Position numbers and translations under genes: made by a program. From an uncultured Selenomonadales bacterium (lineage in GTDB: Bacteria > Bacillota > Negativicutes > Selenomonadales > Selenomonadaceae): a DNA stretch of 14,136 bases. The stretch covers positions 1 through 14,136 of the forward strand of contig CAMVAG010000030.1 in NCBI GenBank assembly GCA_947165405.1, read 5' to 3'. Below the pieces are notes generated by a model. That model made no database searches, had not been told where the DNA came from, and saw nothing but the letters and a program-made list of their open reading frames with translations. Shown here one piece after another: positions 7,257 through 13,979 of this stretch (position 1 is the stretch's first letter; the number at the start of each line of letters is the position of its first letter).

Positions 7257-7916
7257 ATGAAAAAAATTTTGGCGGCATTGATGTTGGCGGCAATGGTGTT
7301 GTCTGCGGGTTGCGGCAACAACGCTATGGACGGCGCGAAGAAAGACGCTCAAGAAGCAGCAGCCAAAGTCGACGAGGCTAAGAACGAGGCAGCGGCCAAA
7401 GTCGACGAGGCTAAGAATGAGGCAGCGGCCAAAGTCGATGAGGCTAAGAATGAGGCAGCGGCTAAAGTCGATGAGGCAAAAGATGCGGCTGTAGCTAAAG
7501 TCGATGAACTCACCGGAAGAGCAAAAGCCATGCGCGAATCCATGAATGAAATTTCTTTCAACGGAATTGTGCCCGGCTTCAGCGTCGACGAAGTTAAAGC
7601 GATTTACGGCGAACCCGTCGAAACTTTGGGCGATAAAATCGTTTTCACGAACGGCGTGGTTATCGAAGTCGAAGATGATAACAAAACCGTTGAGAGCGTG
7701 CACTTGACGACGGACGAGGTCAAAACGCCGGAAGGAGTGGCTGTCGGCATGAGCGAATACGTCCTCAATGATGCTTACGGCCCTGCAGACAAAGTCGATA
7801 AAGAATCGGACGGCGTCGAATACGAATACTATCTCGGCATGAACAAAGTCGCCAAGATTGTCTTCAAAACGAAAGACGGCATCATTTCCGAAATCAAGAG
7901 CGAATTCAACGATTAA
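7257..7916 (+). CDS. Repeat-bearing lipoprotein with tandem BamE/SmpA-like C-terminal units
   Basis: No named family is recognised with confidence. The 219 residues begin with a lipoprotein signal (LSAGC, Cys19), followed by a helical segment made of an 11-residue repeat, AAAKVDEAKNE (residues 34-77, plus a partial copy to 84). It is rich in Ala, Lys and Glu and should form a long rod or coiled coil. The C-terminal half holds two similar units: IVPGFSVDEVKAIYGEPVE (about 103-121) and VAVGMSEYVLNDAYGPADK (about 162-180), each followed by beta-strand-like sequence. The pattern G-x-x-x-x-V-x-x-x-Y-G-x-P recalls BamE/SmpA-type outer-membrane lipoprotein folds. I infer a periplasm-spanning anchored protein. 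ATG 7257 has GGAGG eight bases upstream. It lies directly after the TRAP genes but nothing shows it is part of transport. Confidence 0.72.
   Translation: MKKILAALMLAAMVLSAGCGNNAMDGAKKDAQEAAAKVDEAKNEAAAKVDEAKNEAAAKVDEAKNEAAAKVDEAKDAAVAKVDELTGRAKAMRESMNEISFNGIVPGFSVDEVKAIYGEPVETLGDKIVFTNGVVIEVEDDNKTVESVHLTTDEVKTPEGVAVGMSEYVLNDAYGPADKVDKESDGVEYEYYLGMNKVAKIVFKTKDGIISEIKSEFND
7356..7508 (+). repeat. 33-bp direct repeats, four full copies plus a partial, in frame
   Basis: Copies start at 7356, 7389, 7422 and 7455, with a 21-base partial at 7488-7508. Copies 1-3 differ by only one or two synonymous bases; copy 4 diverges at its end (KDA instead of KNE). Each encodes an 11-residue hendecad. Near identity at the DNA level suggests recent duplication and possible copy-number variation. 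Confidence 0.93.
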
Positions 7917-7931
7917 GGTAAACGTAAATTC

Positions 7932-7975
7932 GGAGGGCGCGGCTCGTGAAGTCTGCGCGTCGCGTCCTTTGTTTT
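7932..7975 (+). terminator. GC-rich hairpin with T-rich tail between lipoprotein and transketolase genes
   Basis: GGGCGCGGC (7935-7943) pairs with GTCGCGTCC (7959-7967), nine pairs including two G-U, extendable by A-T at the base. The loop is 15 nt and the tail TTTGTTTT. This looks like an intrinsic terminator, though the tail is interrupted and no clear promoter follows before 7996. Partial termination is possible. Confidence 0.5.
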
Positions 7976-7995
7976 ATCATAAAGGAGGTTTAATC

Positions 7996-8826
7996 ATGAA
8001 GAAAAGGACAGTCGAAGAACTTAAGGAGATTGCAAAGGATTTGCGCAAGAAAGTTGTTACGATGGTTTACGAGGCTCAATCGGGACACCCCGGCGGTTCA
8101 CTCAGCGCGGCTGATTTCGTGACGGCTTGCTACTTCCGTGAAATGAACGTCGATCCGAAAAATCCGAAATGGGAAGACCGCGACCGCTTTGTTTTGTCGA
8201 AAGGTCATGTTTGCCCGATTCAATACGCGGCACTCGGAACGCTCGGCTTCTTCCCCGAAGAGACTTTGCACACGCTCCGCCAAGAAGGTTCGCCGCTGCA
8301 AGGTCACCCGAACATGCATTGCCCCGGCATAGACATTCCTACCGGTTCGCTCGGTCAAGGGTTTGCCTGCGCGGTCGGCATGGCTATCGGTTTGAAGATT
8401 GACAAAAAAGATGCCAGAGTATTTGCGGTGCTCGGCGATGGCGAATGTCAAGAAGGCGAAATTTGGGAGGCGGCGGCGACTGCCAACAAATATCAGCTGG
8501 ATAATCTTATTACCTTCGTCGACGTGAACAATTTGCAAATCGACGGCACGACAGACGAAGTTATGCCCAACCTCGATCTCGGCGAAAAATTCAAAGCGTT
8601 TGGTTGGGAAATTTACAACATTGACGGCAACGACATGGCGCAGATTGTCCGCACGCTCGATACGATTAAAATGCACAGCCACGACCACAAGCCCAAATGC
8701 ATTATCGGGCAGACGACAAAAGGCAAAGGCGTTTCCTTCATGGAAAATGTCGGCTCATGGCACGGCGTCGCCCCGAACAAAGAACAATGGGAACAAGCGT
8801 TGAAAGATATTGAGGAGGGTTTCTGA
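7996..8826 (+). CDS. Transketolase, N-terminal (TPP-binding) subunit
   Basis: This is one half of a split transketolase, which moves a two-carbon ketol unit between sugar phosphates or related ketoses using thiamine diphosphate. The 276 residues include SGHPGGS with His31, LSKGH with His71, GHPN with His104, GSLGQGFACAVGMA (118-130), and the TPP/Mg motif GDGECQEGEIWEAA (147-160) with the closing NN at 178-179. The pyrimidine and C-terminal domains are absent here and supplied by the next gene. The ATG at 7996 follows AAGGAGG by seven bases; upstream in-frame extension would read through the hairpin and the previous gene, so I reject it. The stop is followed after one base by the partner's ATG. 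Ketose specificity is unknown: it may serve the pentose phosphate pathway or a dedicated route with the neighbouring dehydrogenase. Confidence 0.95.
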   Translation: MKKRTVEELKEIAKDLRKKVVTMVYEAQSGHPGGSLSAADFVTACYFREMNVDPKNPKWEDRDRFVLSKGHVCPIQYAALGTLGFFPEETLHTLRQEGSPLQGHPNMHCPGIDIPTGSLGQGFACAVGMAIGLKIDKKDARVFAVLGDGECQEGEIWEAAATANKYQLDNLITFVDVNNLQIDGTTDEVMPNLDLGEKFKAFGWEIYNIDGNDMAQIVRTLDTIKMHSHDHKPKCIIGQTTKGKGVSFMENVGSWHGVAPNKEQWEQALKDIEEGF

Positions 8827-8827
8827 T

Positions 8828-9751
8828 ATGGAGAAAAAGGCAACTCGTGTCGGCTTCGGCGAAGAAATGGTCGCGCTCGGCAAAGAAAATAAAAATATTT
8901 TTATCGTCGACGCTGACATCGGCAAATCCTGCAAAACTGACGGCTTCGCTCATGCTTATCCCGAACAACACATAAACGTAGGCATCGCCGAACAAAACGC
9001 GGCGGGCGTCGCGGCAGGCATGGCTACCACCGGGAAAATTCCGTTCGTCGTGACTTATGCGGTTTTCGGCTCGTTGCGCATGTGTGAAATGATTCGTCAA
9101 GAGATTGCTTATCCGCGCCTCAATGTCAAGATTGCCTGCTCGCACGGCGGATTTACTCCCGCGAACGACGGCGCAAGTCATCAAGCTATCGAGGATATGG
9201 GCGTCATGCGCACAATCCCCAACATGACGGTTATCATGCCCGCCGATTATTGGGCAGCAAAAAAATTGACACGCGCCATCGCCGAATATGACGGACCGGC
9301 GTTTATCAGATTCACTCGCGACGCAATTCCGATTATCTACGACGAAAACACCGAATTTGTTATCGGCAAGGCGCACCTCGCCCGCGAAGGCAAAGACATT
9401 GCGATTATCGCAAACGGTGACATGGTTTGTTACGGGCTTGACGCTGCCGCCAAACTCGCTGAAGAAGGAATTTCCGCAAAAGTCCTCGACATGCACACGA
9501 TTAAACCGCTCGACGTTGACGCCGTAAAAGATTGCATTGAAAATATCGGCAAGATTATCACGATTGAAGATCACAACATCATGAACGGACTCGGCTCGGC
9601 TGTCTGCGAAGTCGTCGCGGAAGCGGGCAAGGGCAAAGTCAAACGTTTCGGCATTCAAGACCAATTCGGCGAATCGGCTCCTTATCACCGTCTGCTTGAG
9701 AAAAACGGAATCACCGTCGATGCCATTGTCGCGGCGGCGAAAAATTTCTGA
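8828..9751 (+). CDS. Transketolase, C-terminal subunit
   Basis: This is the second half of the split transketolase. The 307 residues carry the pyrimidine-binding domain with catalytic Glu55 in VGIAEQN (51-57), a TYAVF segment, SHGGFTPANDGASHQAIED (105-123) and a C-terminal transketolase-C domain (about 185-300). It must dimerise with the upstream product, because each half supplies part of the TPP site. ATG 8828 lies one base after the partner's TGA, and GGAGGG at 8814-8819 lies inside the partner's final codons, so translation is coupled. The reading frame opens earlier at 8810, but that start has no site and would overlap the upstream gene. Related two-component enzymes include DXPS-like and E1-beta proteins, but the motif set and pairing favour transketolase. 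Confidence 0.94.
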   Translation: MEKKATRVGFGEEMVALGKENKNIFIVDADIGKSCKTDGFAHAYPEQHINVGIAEQNAAGVAAGMATTGKIPFVVTYAVFGSLRMCEMIRQEIAYPRLNVKIACSHGGFTPANDGASHQAIEDMGVMRTIPNMTVIMPADYWAAKKLTRAIAEYDGPAFIRFTRDAIPIIYDENTEFVIGKAHLAREGKDIAIIANGDMVCYGLDAAAKLAEEGISAKVLDMHTIKPLDVDAVKDCIENIGKIITIEDHNIMNGLGSAVCEVVAEAGKGKVKRFGIQDQFGESAPYHRLLEKNGITVDAIVAAAKNF

Positions 9752-9775
9752 TAAAAAATTTTGGAGGTAATAAAA

Positions 9776-10540
9776 ATGTTTGATTTTAAAGACCAAGTTG
9801 TTATCGTCACGGGTTCGGGTTCAAAGCGCGGTATCGGTCGCGGTATTGCCAACATGTTCGCGGAAGCCGGCGCGATTGTCATTATCGCCGACATGAACGA
9901 ACAAGGTTGCAAGGACACTGTCGCCGAAATTAAAGCGGCGGGCTACAAAGCGGACGGTTTCGTTCTCAATATCGCCGACGAAGATTCCGTGAATGCGTTC
10001 GTCAAACAAATTAAAGACAAATACGGCAAGATTGATGTTCTCGTCAACAACGCCGGCATTACTCAAAGAGTCACCGTTCACGACATGACGCTCGACGATA
10101 TTAAGCGCATCTTCACCGTCAATATGTTCGGCACTTTCCTTATCACAAAGGCGGTCGTCGAAGTCATGAAGGAAAGAAAATACGGGCGTATCGTCAGCTT
10201 GTCGAGTGTCTCTGCAAAACGCGGCGGCGGTGTTTTCGGTGGAGCACATTACAGCGCGTCGAAAGCGGCACTTCTGGGCTTCAGCAAGAATTTGGCTCGC
10301 GAAGTCGCCGAATACGGAATCACCGTCAACTGCGTCTGCCCCGGCGCGATTAACACCGACATTCGCAAGAACATGAACGGCACCGAAGAAGACGACATCA
10401 AACTTGCACAAGAAATTCCCATGAAACGTATCGGCGAAGTTTTCGAAGTCGCAGGTCCGATTGTCTTCCTCGCCTCAAAAGAAGCGGGCTACATTACGGG
10501 CGAAGATATTGACATCAACGGCGGCTCTCATATGGATTGA
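9776..10540 (+). CDS. Short-chain dehydrogenase/reductase (classical SDR)
   Basis: This is an NAD(P)-dependent oxidoreductase of 254 residues. The cofactor motif TGSGSKRGIG is at 12-21, the acidic ADM at 38-40 favours NAD(H), and NNAG is at 91-94. The catalytic set is Ser144, Tyr159 and Lys163 (HYSASK). PGAIN (about 184-188) and the terminal GYITGEDIDINGG are typical of sugar/polyol dehydrogenases and FabG-like reductases. ATG 9776 has GGAGG eight bases upstream; the TTG at 9761 overlaps that site. It comes 24 bases after the transketolase pair and nine bases before the next gene, so it is in the operon. Context suggests it makes or reduces a ketose or keto-acid handled by the transketolase. 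That is inference; sequence alone cannot separate it from a FabG-type role. Confidence 0.92.
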   Translation: MFDFKDQVVIVTGSGSKRGIGRGIANMFAEAGAIVIIADMNEQGCKDTVAEIKAAGYKADGFVLNIADEDSVNAFVKQIKDKYGKIDVLVNNAGITQRVTVHDMTLDDIKRIFTVNMFGTFLITKAVVEVMKERKYGRIVSLSSVSAKRGGGVFGGAHYSASKAALLGFSKNLAREVAEYGITVNCVCPGAINTDIRKNMNGTEEDDIKLAQEIPMKRIGEVFEVAGPIVFLASKEAGYITGEDIDINGGSHMD

Positions 10541-10549
10541 GGCATTGCC

Positions 10550-11227
10550 ATGAACAGCGAACAATTCGAGGCTCTGCTTGAGGAATATCGCTCAAGAAAT
10601 ATTCACTTCCTGCACCTCAAGACAAATACTCGCAACCTTTTTTTCATCATTGACGACAGCTACTATCTGACTTATCGCGACGACAAAAAAGAAATCGTCG
10701 TGAGTTGGTTGGTTAAGCCCAAAGACGACAAGCACGAGGAATTTTATTTCTACAACACCAACAATCGCGGCTTCAATCAGTGGTACGGCGATGTTATCCA
10801 CGAATACGACAACATGGAGGACAAAGAATTTTATCACGAGCCGTATTACGAAGACCTCTATATCAACTACATGAACGAGGAGGAAAAAGTTCCGCTCAAA
10901 GATTTTCTTGACGTCATTGGGCGCACAAGTTATAAAATCTTCGGCGACTTCCTCCTCTGCGACGAAATCGGTACGGGGCTCGACAAAAAGGAAAAATCTT
11001 ATCGCACCGAAGATTCGACTATCGCCAATCAATTCAAGTTTTGGTTGCGTATGGAAGACATCATGCCGTTCAATTACGTTTTGCGCGAACCGATGAAATC
11101 TCTTGCGATTAATTTCAATCAGATTGAAGAGATTATCCCCGCGCACACGGACGTTCGCTTTGTCTTCGACGACGGCTCCGTTCGTGCACTCAAACAAATT
11201 CTCGCCGACAAAAATTCGGCAACTTAA
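10550..11227 (+). CDS. Uncharacterised acidic cytoplasmic protein
   Basis: I do not recognise a family. The 225 residues have no signal peptide or membrane helix and are rich in Asp, Glu and Tyr, notably between 85 and 112 (EFYHEPYYEDLYINYMNEEE). The fold appears to be mixed: an N-terminal helix (1-16), then strand-like segments (NLFFIIDDSYYLTYRD, EIVVSWLVKP), a loop-rich middle, and a C-terminal strand-turn unit (DVRFVFDDGSVRALKQIL, 201-218). Start: ATG 10550 with GAGG straddling the preceding TGA, seven bases upstream. Only nine bases separate it from the dehydrogenase stop, and a strong terminator follows, so it is the last gene of that transcript. Codon use looks like its neighbours. It may be a housekeeping passenger instead of a pathway protein. 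Confidence 0.8.
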   Translation: MNSEQFEALLEEYRSRNIHFLHLKTNTRNLFFIIDDSYYLTYRDDKKEIVVSWLVKPKDDKHEEFYFYNTNNRGFNQWYGDVIHEYDNMEDKEFYHEPYYEDLYINYMNEEEKVPLKDFLDVIGRTSYKIFGDFLLCDEIGTGLDKKEKSYRTEDSTIANQFKFWLRMEDIMPFNYVLREPMKSLAINFNQIEEIIPAHTDVRFVFDDGSVRALKQILADKNSAT

Positions 11228-11261
11228 CTTGGCGGTCAAAAAATTTTTATTACAAACTGAA

Positions 11262-11294
11262 AGCCTTTCCGATTTGGAAGGGCTGATTTTTTTT
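11262..11294 (+). terminator. Intrinsic terminator of the transketolase operon
   Basis: AGCCTTTCC (11262-11270) pairs with GGAAGGGCT (11276-11284), nine pairs with one G-U, around a GATTT loop. Two bases later comes an uninterrupted T8 tract (11287-11294). The right arm also holds the -35 of the next promoter. Confidence 0.88.
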
Positions 11295-11302
11295 GCTATA
11301 AT
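11274..11302 (+). promoter_or_regulatory. Promoter of the prepilin peptidase gene, embedded in the terminator
   Basis: TTGGAA (11274-11279), 17 bases, then a perfect TATAAT (11297-11302) with an extended TGC just before it. The -35 lies in the loop and right arm of the terminator hairpin and the spacer includes its T tract. The leader is about 20 nt. Confidence 0.75.
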
Positions 11303-11328
11303 GGAAGAAATTTTAAGGAGCTGTAAAA

Positions 11329-11928
11329 TTGTTCGCCGAAATTTTTTTGAGATTAGTCCTCGCCGTAATTTTAACTTTCGCGGGCTCGCTGTGGATAGAC
11401 AAACTTTATTCGAGGAGCAACGAATTGACCTTCCCCGAAAAAATTTCCGACCGCTCAAAATTTCGCAAGCCGATTTTATTTTTTTCACTCGCGATTTTAT
11501 TCAACGTGACTGACGAAAAATTTTTGGCGGCGGCGATTTTTTTGCTCGTGCTCATGACGCTCACCGACTTTGAACAATACATGCTCTTTGATGCGATGAC
11601 TTTTCCGCTCGCGATAATCGGCGTGATTTTTTCCGGACAAGAAAGTTTTCTCGATTGCATGACGGCGGCGGCACTCGGCGGAGGAATTTTTTTCTTGCTT
11701 GCGATAATTTCCAAAGGTTCACTCGGCGGCGGCGACGTGAAATTAATTTTCGCATTGGGCTTTTGGTTCGGGACGGAAAAACTTTTGAGCGTCGTAATCT
11801 TCGGGACAATCTTCGGCGGGCTCGCGGCTCTGATCATGATTCTCACCAAACAAAAAGACAGCAAGAGTTATTTTGCTTACGGTCCTTATTTCGCGTTGAC
11901 TGCGATTTATTTTTTGCTTGCCCCGTGA
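11329..11928 (+). CDS. Prepilin peptidase, short form (A24 family)
   Basis: This is a membrane aspartyl protease that removes the leader of type IV pilin or pseudopilin precursors. The 199 residues are strongly hydrophobic with about six or seven helices. Both catalytic aspartates are visible: Asp80 in LTDFEQYML and Asp136 in GGGDVKL (the GxGD motif), and a C-terminal YGPYFA matches the family. The N-terminal methylase domain and the zinc-binding cysteine motif of long PilD enzymes are missing, so it may cleave without N-methylating, as in other short forms. The TTG start at 11329 has AAGGAG eight bases upstream; no in-frame ATG precedes Met75. It has its own promoter. The nearest related genes here are the PilP-like/secretin pair, more than 8 kb away. 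Confidence 0.85.
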   Translation: MFAEIFLRLVLAVILTFAGSLWIDKLYSRSNELTFPEKISDRSKFRKPILFFSLAILFNVTDEKFLAAAIFLLVLMTLTDFEQYMLFDAMTFPLAIIGVIFSGQESFLDCMTAAALGGGIFFLLAIISKGSLGGGDVKLIFALGFWFGTEKLLSVVIFGTIFGGLAALIMILTKQKDSKSYFAYGPYFALTAIYFLLAP

Positions 11929-11941
11929 AATGTTATATAAT
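11914..11941 (+). promoter_or_regulatory. Promoter of the zinc-ribbon / TPM gene pair
   Basis: A perfect TATAAT (11936-11941) is preceded at 16 bases by TTGCTT (11914-11919), within the last codons of the prepilin peptidase. The -10 is strong, the -35 weak. The leader would be about 20 nt. Confidence 0.5.
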
Positions 11942-11967
11942 CATAAAAAATTTTTGGAGGTGTTGAA

Positions 11968-13068
11968 ATGGCTGATTCATCGGTCAGTTATAAATGTCCG
12001 AATTGCGGCGCGCCGTTGAGCTTCCTGCCAGGCAAAAAAACCGTCACTTGCGAATATTGCGGCACGGAATTTGAAATAAGCGCGATTGAAGAACTTTTTC
12101 GCGACAAACAGGAAACGGCGGCTCGTGCTGCTGAAGCTCAAGAGGCAAAATGGAACACGGAAGACGCCGGCTCGGAATGGGCTCACGACGAGGCAAAAGC
12201 TCTTCACGCGTTCACCTGTTCGAGTTGCGGCGCGGAGCTTGTCTGCGACGAAAACACTATGGCGACCGAGTGCGTTTATTGCGGCAACCCCACAATGATT
12301 CCCAAACGTTTCGACGGCATGTTAAAGCCCGATTATGTTATTCCTTTCAAGAAGACAAAAGCCGACGCCGTTGCCGCGCTGAAAGAATTTTACAAAGGAC
12401 ATTTGCTCCTGCCGAGCAACTTCACGGCTAACAACCGCGTCGAGGCAATTCAACCGATGTATGTTCCCTTTTGGTTGTTCGATTCGAAAATCACCGCGCA
12501 AGCCGACTTCCGCGCCGAGAAACATCACGTTATCAACACGCCGAAAGAAGTTATAACCGAGATTAGCATTTACAACTGCCGCCGCAAAGGTGTCATGAGC
12601 TTTGAAAGAATTCCCGTCGACGGCTCAAAGCGCATGGACGATGCTTATATGGACAGCATTGAGCCATTCGATTACGGCGACCTCGTTCCGTTCAGCGCGG
12701 CTTATTTCACAGGCTACCTTGCCGACAAATACGACGTGACTGCCGAAGATTGCGCGCCCCGTGCAGATAAACGCGTCGAAAACAGCGCGATTGAAGTTTT
12801 GAAAAGTTCGGTGGAAAATTTTGACGCCGTGCAACTTGAAAACGCCGCAGTGATTAAAGATGTCGGCAAGGTTTCTTATGCGATGGTGCCCGTGTGGATT
12901 TTGACGACGCGCTACCAAGACAAACCCTATACTTTCATGATGAACGGGCAAACTGGAAAATTTATCGGCTCTCTTCCCTACGACACGACGAAAGCTCTGC
13001 TTTATCCCGCGCTGTGTTCACTGGTGCTCACGCCGATAATTTATTTCTTGATTTTAATGCTTACTTGA
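11968..13068 (+). CDS. Double zinc-ribbon protein with C-terminal membrane anchor
   Basis: The 366 residues start with two zinc ribbons: CPNC (10-13) with CEYC (28-31), and CSSC (84-87) with CVYC (102-105). A charged Ala/Glu-rich helix lies between them (about 40-80). A large soluble domain (about 115-335) includes DYVIPFKKTK and MYVPFWLFDS, and one hydrophobic segment ends the protein (about 343-365). Proteins of this kind are annotated as TFIIB-type zinc-ribbon proteins; their role is unknown, and there is no reason to think this one is a transcription factor. The ribbons should face the cytoplasm. ATG 11968 has GGAGG seven bases upstream. It is followed after 12 bases by a secreted TPM protein, so the two probably act at the same membrane. 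Confidence 0.8.
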   Translation: MADSSVSYKCPNCGAPLSFLPGKKTVTCEYCGTEFEISAIEELFRDKQETAARAAEAQEAKWNTEDAGSEWAHDEAKALHAFTCSSCGAELVCDENTMATECVYCGNPTMIPKRFDGMLKPDYVIPFKKTKADAVAALKEFYKGHLLLPSNFTANNRVEAIQPMYVPFWLFDSKITAQADFRAEKHHVINTPKEVITEISIYNCRRKGVMSFERIPVDGSKRMDDAYMDSIEPFDYGDLVPFSAAYFTGYLADKYDVTAEDCAPRADKRVENSAIEVLKSSVENFDAVQLENAAVIKDVGKVSYAMVPVWILTTRYQDKPYTFMMNGQTGKFIGSLPYDTTKALLYPALCSLVLTPIIYFLILMLT

Positions 13069-13080
13069 GGAGGGCGCGTC

Positions 13081-13848
13081 ATGAAAAAATTTTTATCTTT
13101 GCTCGCGCTGATTTTGTTGATAACTTTTTCTGCAAGTGCCGCGCAGATTTCTTCCGTCACGGACAATGCGGGGCTGCTCAAGCCGACGGAAATTGAATTG
13201 CTCAATCAGAGGATTCGCAAAGTCGAACAGGCTCACAAAATAAAAATCGGCGTCGCCTTCGTGAAGAGTATCGGCGGGCGCGATATGGTCACCGCGTCAA
13301 ATGATTTTCTCGACAAAAATTTTGCAAACGGCATGAACGGCGGGATTGTCCTGCTCGTTGATATGAAGAATCGCAAATACGAAATGTCGACTGACAGGCG
13401 CATGGTCGAACGAATCACGGATATGGACGGCATTTCTTTTCTGAAAGAGGCTTTTCAACCGGAATTGAGTGCCGGCAATTACTATGGCGCGGTAAATAAT
13501 TTTGTTGAAGGCGTCGACGAGCTTATGACTTACTACGAAACAAACGGCGTCGCTTACGGGCAACGCAAGCCCGGCGAAATTGATCCGATTGCGGCGGTGG
13601 TGGCTGCTGTGACGGCTGTTATTTTGGGCGTATTTATTCGTTCGTTTCTTATCGGAGCAATGAGCAATATTCATCACGCTATGGGGGCGATTGACTACCT
13701 CAAAAAAAATACCGTCAAGCTCACCGAAAACCGCGATACGTTTCTTTTCATGAATGTTCAGCGGCGGGCTAAGAGCAGCGGAGGCGGTCGCAGAGGCGGC
13801 GGCTCTCATGGCGGCGGCGGTCACGGCGGCGGCGGCGGCAGTTTCTGA
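13081..13848 (+). CDS. TPM-domain protein with Gly-rich tail (YgcG family)
   Basis: The 255 residues have a Sec signal peptide (1-21, cleavage near SAA-Q), an extracytoplasmic TPM domain (about 25-155, beginning VTDNAGLLKPTEIELLNQRI, with NGGIVLLVDM at 87-95), a membrane helix (about 169-192), a short basic region and a tail dominated by Gly with scattered His and Ser (233-255, ending GGGGGSF). This layout is typical of YgcG-like proteins; TPM domains bind divalent metals and some act in photosystem repair or membrane-protein quality control, but no function is established for this type. GGAGG lies in the 12-base gap after the zinc-ribbon gene, so they share an operon. Low-complexity GGC codons at the 3' end could allow length variation. 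Confidence 0.88.
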   Translation: MKKFLSLLALILLITFSASAAQISSVTDNAGLLKPTEIELLNQRIRKVEQAHKIKIGVAFVKSIGGRDMVTASNDFLDKNFANGMNGGIVLLVDMKNRKYEMSTDRRMVERITDMDGISFLKEAFQPELSAGNYYGAVNNFVEGVDELMTYYETNGVAYGQRKPGEIDPIAAVVAAVTAVILGVFIRSFLIGAMSNIHHAMGAIDYLKKNTVKLTENRDTFLFMNVQRRAKSSGGGRRGGGSHGGGGHGGGGGSF

Positions 13849-13869
13849 ACTTAAAATCTCGGCAACAAA

Positions 13870-13903
13870 AAAACTCTCGCAAGATTTTTCCTGCGGGAGT
13901 TTT
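13870..13903 (+). terminator. Intrinsic terminator after the TPM gene
   Basis: AAAACTCTCGCA (13870-13881) pairs with TGCGGGAGTTTT (13892-13903), 12 pairs with one G-U, around a 10-nt loop, followed by GCTTTT. A-rich sequence on the left side means it could also work in the reverse direction. Confidence 0.8.
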
Positions 13904-13938
13904 GCTTTTCCAAAAAAATAAGAACCTGTTGACGCGGG

Positions 13939-13952
13939 CAAGAAATTTCTTG
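13939..13952 (+). promoter_or_regulatory. 14-bp perfect palindrome overlapping the -35 (possible operator)
   Basis: CAAGAAATTTCTTG is fully self-complementary, and its last three bases are the first three of the -35 TTGACA. It sits between GCGGGC (13934-13939) and GCCCGC (13962-13967), which form an outer inverted repeat. Confidence 0.55.
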
Positions 13953-13979
13953 ACATTTCCCGCCCGCTTGTGCTATATT
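13950..13979 (+). promoter_or_regulatory. Strong promoter ahead of the Bro-N-like gene
   Basis: Perfect TTGACA (13950-13955), 18 bases, then TATATT (13974-13979) preceded by TGC. The transcript should begin near 13986, giving a leader of about 110 nt. A second -35-like TTGACG is at 13929-13934. Confidence 0.72.

Noticed and set aside
7356..7508. Regularly spaced direct repeats resembling a CRISPR array
   Set aside because: The copies are contiguous with no spacers and are in frame within a coding sequence.
7215..7703. 162-codon minus-strand open frame with repeated LSLVDFGRC units
   Set aside because: The repeats are the mirror of the 33-bp coding repeats of the lipoprotein; the plus-strand frame has the signal peptide and GGAGG.
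8738..9796. 352-codon open frame on the minus strand opposite the transketolase C subunit
   Set aside because: It is antisense to a gene with full catalytic motifs, has no ribosome binding site or family motif, and follows from codon bias.
9821..10411. 196-codon minus-strand open frame opposite the SDR
   Set aside because: Shadow of a well-supported gene; no motif or start site.
10592..11488. 298-codon minus-strand open frame across the hypothetical gene, terminator and peptidase start
   Set aside because: It crosses a clear terminator and promoter, shows a low-complexity Val/Phe-rich composition typical of antisense translation, and has no start signals.
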